Assembly (NCBI GenBank): GCA_934085875.1
Contig: CAKOHQ010000026.1
Location: 1-19,459 of the forward strand
Direction of reading: 5' to 3'
Source: an uncultured Bacilli bacterium
GTDB lineage: Bacteria > Bacillota_I > Bacilli_A > RF39 > UBA660
DNA length: 19,459 bases
In this document: positions 15,020 through 19,459 of the stretch, one piece after another
Layout: each line of letters begins with the position of its first letter
Numbering within the stretch: position 1 is the stretch's first letter
Notes under the pieces: generated by a model
Told to the model about the DNA's origin: nothing
Database searches by the model: none
What the model saw: the letters and a program-made list of their open reading frames with translations, nothing else
Position numbers and translations under genes: made by a program

Positions 15020-15050
15020 TTAACGTCAAAATGTTAACTTTAACTTCAAA
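15020..15050. repeat. Direct repeats TTAACKTCAAA with 20-base period, candidate operator
   Basis: TTAACGTCAAA (15020-15030) and TTAACTTCAAA (15040-15050) differ at one of 11 positions and lie exactly 20 bases apart, about two helical turns. A palindrome GTTAAC (15033-15038) sits between them. The second copy covers the -35 position of the promoter whose -10 is at 15068-15073. This suits a binding site for the HTH protein encoded just upstream. That assignment is inference. Confidence 0.5.
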
Positions 15051-15054
15051 GTAT

Positions 15055-15098
15055 ACCCTTTCATTGATATAATAATAAAATGAAAGGGTTTTATTTTT
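15055..15098 (+). terminator. Terminator of the XRE gene, containing the next promoter
   Basis: ACCCTTTCATT (15055-15065) pairs perfectly over 11 bases with AATGAAAGGGT (15079-15089) around a 13-base loop, followed by TTTATTTTT (15090-15098). The next gene starts at 15099, directly after the T run. Confidence 0.85.
15065..15073 (+). promoter_or_regulatory. Extended -10 promoter inside the terminator loop
   Basis: TGATATAAT (TATAAT at 15068-15073) lies in the loop of the terminator hairpin. The -35 position (15045-15050) reads TTCAAA with a 17-base spacer. Transcripts starting near 15080 would lack the left arm, so the AAAGGG in the right arm (15083-15088) would be free as ribosome site for the ATG at 15099. 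Confidence 0.7.
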
Positions 15099-15425
15099 AT
15101 GAAAAATAACAAAATAAATTTTAAAAAGAGCAAATATTTTATTTATATAGCAATAATATTTTTATTAATATATACTATAAAAGAATATTTTAAAACACAA
15201 AATATTATTTATTTATATATACTTATATTATTAATAACAATATCATTATTTACATTAATTTATATAGCGTTAAGTAATGAGGAAGAAGGGGTTTCAAAAT
15301 ATTTATATATATCAAAAGAAGAATACAATGAATTATTAGAAAAGATAGATATTGACAAAAAAATTATAAAAGAAAAAAATGATAGAATAAAAAAATTAAA
15401 TAAGATAATTAATAAAGACAAATAA
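15099..15425 (+). CDS. Small two-pass membrane protein of unknown function
   Basis: A 108-aa protein. A short basic N-terminus (KNNKINFKKSK) precedes two transmembrane segments (about 12-29 and 35-58). An acidic turn (NEEEGVS) follows, then a charged helical tail (about 70-108) of Lys/Glu/Ile/Leu that could form a coiled coil. By the positive-inside rule both ends are cytoplasmic. No family is recognised. Its ribosome site AAAGGG is the right arm of the upstream terminator, 10 bases before the ATG. The proximity to the XRE gene and the operator-like repeats suggest a regulator-target pair. Confidence 0.75.
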   Translation: MKNNKINFKKSKYFIYIAIIFLLIYTIKEYFKTQNIIYLYILILLITISLFTLIYIALSNEEEGVSKYLYISKEEYNELLEKIDIDKKIIKEKNDRIKKLNKIINKDK

Positions 15426-15437
15426 AACTATTTATTA

Positions 15438-15466
15438 TTGTAAAACATACATATATTCGGTATAAT
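15438..15466 (+). promoter_or_regulatory. Promoter of priA
   Basis: TTGTAA (15438-15443) and TATAAT (15461-15466) are separated by 17 bases. The ribosome site AAGGTGATT follows and the priA ATG is 17 bases after the -10, so the leader is short. Confidence 0.8.
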
Positions 15467-15482
15467 AAATCAAGGTGATTAT

Positions 15483-17651
15483 ATGTATGCTTCAGTATTA
15501 ATAGAATATAATTCTAAAAGTCTAAATAAAACATTCGATTATAGAATTCCAGATAATATTAATATAAAAATAGGTAATAAAGTAAAAGTATTATTTAATA
15601 ATAGAATTATTTATGGAATTATAATAAATATAAAAGATAATACAGAATATGAACAAACAAACGAAATTTTAGATGTAGTAAATCCAAATATATATTTAAA
15701 TAATGAATTATTAGAATTAGGTAAATATTTATCAAAAGAAACTTTAACCACTTTAATTAAAGCATATCAAACAATGTTACCAAGTAGTTTGAAGGTAAAA
15801 AATATAAAAAATAATTATAATAAATATGAAGAATATTTAGTATTAAATAAAGATAAAAATTTTATAACTAATTATATTAAAGAGAATACTAGAAGTAAAG
15901 TAAGAATAAATATACTAGAAGAATTATTAGAAAAACAATCTATTAATAAAAAAAATGTAAGTTCTGTTTATAAAAAATTATTAGAAGAAGATATAATAAA
16001 AATAGAGAAGAAAAGAATTTATAGATTATCGTTTGATAATATTAAAGAAGTTAATTATAAATTAACAGAAAATCAAGAAAATGTAGTAAAAAATATAGAT
16101 TTAAAGACATATAACACTTACTTATTACATGGGTTAACAGGAAGTGGGAAAACAGTTGTATATATAGATTTAATGAAGAAAGTTATTTCTTTAGGAAAAA
16201 AAGCAATAATGTTAGTACCAGAAATTAGTTTAACAACTCAAATGGTAAACAGATTAAAAAATTCATTTAAAAATGATATTGCAATTTTGCATAGTGGACT
16301 ATCAGATGGAGAAAAATATGATGAATATACTAAAATAAATAATAATGAAGTGAATGTCGTAGTAGGTACACGTAGTGCAATATTTTCACCATTAAAAAAT
16401 ATAGGAATAATAATAATTGATGAAGAACACAGTAGTACATACAAACAAGAAAGTAATCCAAGATATAATGCAATTGATATGGCAAAATGGCGCTGTAAAT
16501 TCAATAAATGTCCATTATTATTAGGTAGTGCAACCCCAAGTCTAGAATCTTTTGCTAGAGCTCAAAAAGGGGTTTACAAACTATTAGAATTAAATAAAAG
16601 AGTTAATAATTATGAAATGCCAGAAGTAAAATTAGTAAATATGGCACAAGAAATGAAAAAAAGAAATATGATATTCAGTGATGAATTAAAACATGAAATA
16701 AATAATACTTTAAAAAATAAAAAACAAGCAATGATATTATTAAATAGAAGAGGATTTAGTACATTTGTTAGCTGTCAAAATTGTGGATACGTATATAAAT
16801 GTCCACACTGTGAAATAACTCTAACGTATCATAAAAGCAAAAATAGTTTAAGATGTCATTACTGTGGATTTACAAAATTCTTAGATATTAAATGTCCAAA
16901 TTGTAAAGAAGATGCAATTCGTGACTTTGGTACAGGCACAGAAAAAATAGAAACAGAATTAAAAAAAATATTTCCAGAAGCTAAAATAATTAGAATGGAT
17001 AGAGATACAACAACAAAAAAAGGAAGTCATGAAAAATATATTAATTTAATTGAAGAAGGAAAAGTCGATATAATAGTTGGTACACAAATGATAAGTAAAG
17101 GTTTAGATTTTCCAAATATTAACTTAGTAGGTGTAATAAACGCAGATGAAACATTAAATATTCCAGATTTTAGAAGCAATGAAAGAACATTTCAATTATT
17201 AAATCAAGTTAGTGGAAGAGCTGGTAGAAGCGGAATAAAAAGTAAAGTAATAATACAAACATTTAATACAGATAACATAATATTTGAATTTATAAAAAAT
17301 AACGATTATATAAGTTTTTTCAAATACGAAATGGAATTAAGAAAAAAATTAAAATATCCACCATACTATTATATAATTAGTATAAAAATATGTAGTAAAG
17401 ATTACGAACTAGCTAGTAAAAATTCAACAAAAATATATAATTATTTAAAAAACAATATAGAAAAACAATCAATAATATTAGGCCCATCAACAGCAAGTTT
17501 ATTTAAATTAAATAATATATATAGATTTCAAATTATTATAAAATATAAATATGATAATAAAATATTTGATAGTCTAAAATTTATAGACAACTTATATATA
17601 ACAGAAAAAAATATATTTCTTGAAATAGATAATAACCCAATAAGTATTTAA
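15483..17651 (+). CDS. priA: Primosomal protein N' (replication restart helicase PriA)
   Basis: PriA recognises stalled forks and D-loops, unwinds DNA 3' to 5' and loads the replicative helicase. The length of 722 aa is normal. Order: N-terminal 3'BD domain (1-100, with YRIPDNINIKIGNKVKVLF) and a winged-helix region, then the helicase core with Walker A GLTGSGKT (217-224), DEEH box (313-316) and GSATPSLES. The zinc-binding insert has eight cysteines in four pairs (CQNC, CPHC, CHYC, CPNC), followed by FGTGTEKIETEL, GTQMISKGLDFPN and QVSGRAGR, and the C-terminal domain. The gene has its own promoter, and a terminator-like hairpin follows. In many Bacillota priA is followed by def and fmt. Here it is not. 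Confidence 0.98.
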   Translation: MYASVLIEYNSKSLNKTFDYRIPDNINIKIGNKVKVLFNNRIIYGIIINIKDNTEYEQTNEILDVVNPNIYLNNELLELGKYLSKETLTTLIKAYQTMLPSSLKVKNIKNNYNKYEEYLVLNKDKNFITNYIKENTRSKVRINILEELLEKQSINKKNVSSVYKKLLEEDIIKIEKKRIYRLSFDNIKEVNYKLTENQENVVKNIDLKTYNTYLLHGLTGSGKTVVYIDLMKKVISLGKKAIMLVPEISLTTQMVNRLKNSFKNDIAILHSGLSDGEKYDEYTKINNNEVNVVVGTRSAIFSPLKNIGIIIIDEEHSSTYKQESNPRYNAIDMAKWRCKFNKCPLLLGSATPSLESFARAQKGVYKLLELNKRVNNYEMPEVKLVNMAQEMKKRNMIFSDELKHEINNTLKNKKQAMILLNRRGFSTFVSCQNCGYVYKCPHCEITLTYHKSKNSLRCHYCGFTKFLDIKCPNCKEDAIRDFGTGTEKIETELKKIFPEAKIIRMDRDTTTKKGSHEKYINLIEEGKVDIIVGTQMISKGLDFPNINLVGVINADETLNIPDFRSNERTFQLLNQVSGRAGRSGIKSKVIIQTFNTDNIIFEFIKNNDYISFFKYEMELRKKLKYPPYYYIISIKICSKDYELASKNSTKIYNYLKNNIEKQSIILGPSTASLFKLNNIYRFQIIIKYKYDNKIFDSLKFIDNLYITEKNIFLEIDNNPISI

Positions 17652-17655
17652 TATT

Positions 17656-17708
17656 AGAAAGAAATTATATAAATAATTAAAAATTATTTTGTTATTTTCT
17701 TTTTTTTT
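17656..17708 (+). terminator. Probable terminator of priA
   Basis: AAATAATT (17671-17678) pairs with AATTATTT (17682-17689), and an outer AGAAA (17656-17660) can pair with TTTCT (17696-17700). Eight T residues follow. The stem is entirely A/T, so its strength is uncertain. Confidence 0.55.
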
Positions 17709-17716
17709 GCTATAAT
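17689..17716 (+). promoter_or_regulatory. Promoter of the lipoprotein operon
   Basis: TTGTTA (17689-17694) and TATAAT (17711-17716) are separated by 16 bases, and TGC before the -10 makes it extended. The -35 and spacer lie within the terminator region of priA. Confidence 0.75.
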
Positions 17717-17739
17717 ATAGAAGAATAAGTAGGTGAAAT

Positions 17740-18384
17740 ATGAAAAAAGCATTAATTTTAATAGCAACAATATTTTTTACTTGTGCCTGTACTAATATTA
17801 ATAAATTAAATTATAAAGATATTATAGATAGTACAATAAAAGAAAATGCACAAAACAAATATTACAATCATTCAGGAAGTGGTTATAAATATTATTTACC
17901 TAAATATATGAGTATTAAAAATATATATAGATATAATGAATTGTTAAATAGTAACGATAATACCTATTATTTATATGCAGATATTATAAGTTACTATAAT
18001 AAAAAAGAATTAACTATCGACAAGCAATGTAGTATTAATTATAAATTTACAAATAATAATAAAAATGGATATTTATGTATAAATGAAAATAATGAAAAAT
18101 ATTTGATTGAAATAGTATATAATTATGCTAAAATAGAAGTGAAAACAGATAAAAATAATTTGAATGAAACAATAAATAATAGTATAATAATATTGTCAAC
18201 AATAAATTATGATAAAGATTTAATACAAAATTTAATAATAGATGAAAAATTAAATAATAAAGAAGAGAATTTAAATATATTTGGAGATAGAAAAAAAACA
18301 GAAGATTTTATTGAAGTAATAGAAGAATATGATAACTATGATGAAAAAGAAAATGATATTCCAGATTATGATATAATTAACTAG
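17740..18384 (+). CDS. Putative lipoprotein of unknown function
   Basis: A 214-aa protein with no family recognised. The N-terminus MKKALILIATIFFTCAC is a short basic and hydrophobic signal. Cys17 is a plausible lipidation site, though Thr at -3 is not the usual Leu. The middle (about 45-150) looks like a small globular domain rich in Tyr and Asn (YYLPKYMSIKNIYRYNELL, then alternating strands such as YKFTNNNKNGYLCINENNEKYLIEIVYNYAKIEV). The last 45 residues are acidic and probably disordered. GTAGGTGA precedes the ATG. The gene at 18399 follows by 14 bases, so they are likely co-transcribed. It is probably exported to the outer face of the membrane. Confidence 0.7.
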   Translation: MKKALILIATIFFTCACTNINKLNYKDIIDSTIKENAQNKYYNHSGSGYKYYLPKYMSIKNIYRYNELLNSNDNTYYLYADIISYYNKKELTIDKQCSINYKFTNNNKNGYLCINENNEKYLIEIVYNYAKIEVKTDKNNLNETINNSIIILSTINYDKDLIQNLIIDEKLNNKEENLNIFGDRKKTEDFIEVIEEYDNYDEKENDIPDYDIIN

Positions 18385-18398
18385 AAAGGTGATAATAT

Positions 18399-19232
18399 AT
18401 GGGTTTATTAGACAAAGTTAAAGGTATATTATTTGATGAAGAAGAAATAGAATTACCAGAAATAAAAAAAGAAACTAAAAAGGAAGTAAAAAAAGAAGTA
18501 AAAGAATATGACGAAAATCCTATTAAAGAAATAAAAATTCCAAAAGACGATTTTAGTGATAGAGAATATAGAACTGAAAATACTTTTACTTTTCCTATTG
18601 ATTTTGAGGATGATGAAATAAAAGAAGAAAAAAAACCAGCTCCATTTATCAAAGAAGTCAAACCTAAAAAAATAGAAAAAAGAGATTATAGTGATTTCTT
18701 AACAAAAAAAGAAGAAAAAAAGCATTTTAAACCAACACCAATAATATCTCCTGTATATGGAGTATTAGATCAAAATTATAAAAAAGAAGATGTTATAGTA
18801 AAAAAAGATATATTAAGAAAACCAAATGAATTATCGCTTGAAGAAGTAAGAAAAAGAGCATTTGGATCTTTAGAAGATGAAATAGAAGAAAATTTAACAC
18901 ATACACAAGAAATAAAAACTACTGAAACAAAAGAAATAAAAAAAGAAATTAAATTTGAAGAAATAGAAAAACCAATAGATAAGAAGAAAACAATTGGTGA
19001 ACTTATAGAAGAAGATAATAAAAATTTAGAAATACCAGAAATTGAGAGTATAGAAGAAGATAATACAGAATATAATAAAGATGAGCAAAATGATGATAAT
19101 ATAGAAGCACCAAAAAATTCAATAGATGATTTATTAAGTATAAAAGAAAAAGACGATAGTAATGAAATTGATGATGAAGAAGCGGACTTATTTAGTTTAA
19201 TTGATTCAATGTATGAAGAAAAGGGAGAATAG
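18399..19232 (+). CDS. Acidic, largely disordered protein with ISPVYG motif, unknown function
   Basis: A 277-aa protein, extremely rich in Glu, Lys, Asp and Ile, with no signal peptide or membrane segment and probably disordered over most of its length. It starts with a short amphipathic piece (MGLLDKVKGILFDEEE). One ordered-looking stretch stands out: FKPTPIISPVYGVLDQNY at about 110-127, with an otherwise rare run of Pro, Gly and aromatic residues, followed by KKEDVIV. I recall similar SPVYG/SPIFG segments in linker regions of other Bacillota proteins but cannot name a family. A second conserved-looking piece is LSLEEVRKRAFG. AAAGGTGAT precedes the ATG. The neighbours are a putative lipoprotein and a membrane protein, so a scaffold at the membrane is possible. 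Confidence 0.7.
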   Translation: MGLLDKVKGILFDEEEIELPEIKKETKKEVKKEVKEYDENPIKEIKIPKDDFSDREYRTENTFTFPIDFEDDEIKEEKKPAPFIKEVKPKKIEKRDYSDFLTKKEEKKHFKPTPIISPVYGVLDQNYKKEDVIVKKDILRKPNELSLEEVRKRAFGSLEDEIEENLTHTQEIKTTETKEIKKEIKFEEIEKPIDKKKTIGELIEEDNKNLEIPEIESIEEDNTEYNKDEQNDDNIEAPKNSIDDLLSIKEKDDSNEIDDEEADLFSLIDSMYEEKGE

Positions 19233-19237
19233 TGGAT

Positions 19238-19459
19238 ATGGACTTTATAGAAATTTTACCAGCAATAATATATATATTGTTAATTGTTTTGCTAATAATT
19301 CTAATAATTTTAGGAATAAAATTAATAATTTCTGTTGACAAAATAGATAAATTATTAAATGATGTACAAACTATAATTAGTTCATTTGATGGAGTATTTA
19401 GACTTATTGATCTAACAAGTGAAAAATTATCTATGGGAGTTACTTGCATAGTAGAATGG
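19238..19459 (+). CDS. Single-pass membrane protein, 5' part only (cut by window end)
   Basis: The reading frame is open to the last base, giving 74 codons without a stop. After MDFIEILPA comes one long transmembrane segment (about 8-33, nearly all Ile and Leu), then an amphipathic, possibly coiled-coil region (VDKIDKLLNDVQTIISSFDGVF). This form resembles small DUF948-like membrane proteins, but the match is only general. The start is the ATG at 19238 with AAGGGAG at 19221-19227, just 5 bases after the stop of the ISPVYG protein, so the gene belongs to the same operon. Confidence 0.65.
   Translation, partial: MDFIEILPAIIYILLIVLLIILIILGIKLIISVDKIDKLLNDVQTIISSFDGVFRLIDLTSEKLSMGVTCIVEW

Noticed and set aside
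16238..16504. Open frame of 88 codons antisense to priA
   Set aside because: It lies wholly inside the helicase core of priA, in another frame, with no homology that I recognise.
18377..18661. Ser/Phe-rich open frame on the minus strand
   Set aside because: It is the mirror of the Glu/Lys-rich codons of the gene at 18399 and has no ribosome site of its own.
1..19459. CRISPR array, insertion sequence, phage or classical defence genes
   Set aside because: No regularly spaced repeats, transposase, integrase, or terminal inverted repeats were seen. The helicase is clearly PriA, and the HD proteins are RNase Y and a dGTPase-like enzyme, not defence effectors.

Overview
The window is strongly AT-rich, tightly packed bacterial chromosome that looks like a reduced-genome member of the Bacilli (Bacillota, possibly a Mycoplasmatota-like gut lineage). 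The gene set points there: RNase Y, RNase HIII, a YlxR-type protein, CvpA, PriA, and a rimP-nusA-ylxR-infB operon. Placement is inference from gene content and composition. Three gene pairs overlap as ATGA (3994, 6527, 12116), so TGA is a stop, and tryptophan is written TGG. The code is therefore standard bacterial, not the Mycoplasma code.

Layout. 1-1074: 3' part of rny, sharing a bidirectional terminator with a convergent dNTP triphosphohydrolase-like gene (1090-2208, minus). 2278-4770: an ABC importer operon (NMT1/THI5-like binding protein, ATPase, permease) closed by a terminator and followed by about 310 bases of AT-rich DNA without a gene. 5147-7708: an overlapping three-gene cluster of cysteine desulfurase, a small CPGC thioredoxin-like protein, and a secreted-CPHC-domain/CcdA-like membrane fusion. 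This looks like a sulfur/thiol relay from cytoplasm to cell surface. 7735-11634: promoter, leader hairpin and the operon rimP (N-terminal domain only), nusA, ylxR, infB. ylxQ, rbfA and the RimP C-terminal domain are all missing. 11637-12829 (minus): cvpA-trx, then tRNA-Arg(UCU) from its own promoter. 12924-13874: rnhC. 13888-15425: a small-gene island with two XRE-like helix-turn-helix proteins, an unknown helical protein and a two-pass membrane protein. 15483-17651: priA. 17740-19459: an operon of a putative lipoprotein, an acidic disordered protein carrying an ISPVYG motif, and the start of a single-pass membrane protein cut by the window end.

Regulatory layout is very compact. Many promoters have an extended -10 (TGnTATAAT). 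In three places (11772-11820, 15055-15098, 17656-17716) the promoter of one gene lies inside or against the terminator of the gene before it. No mobile element, CRISPR array, phage gene or recognisable defence system was seen. The most unusual items are the single-domain RimP, the desulfurase-thioredoxin-CcdA cluster, the promoter nested inside a terminator at 15055-15098 with nearby 20-base-spaced direct repeats, and the ISPVYG protein operon.
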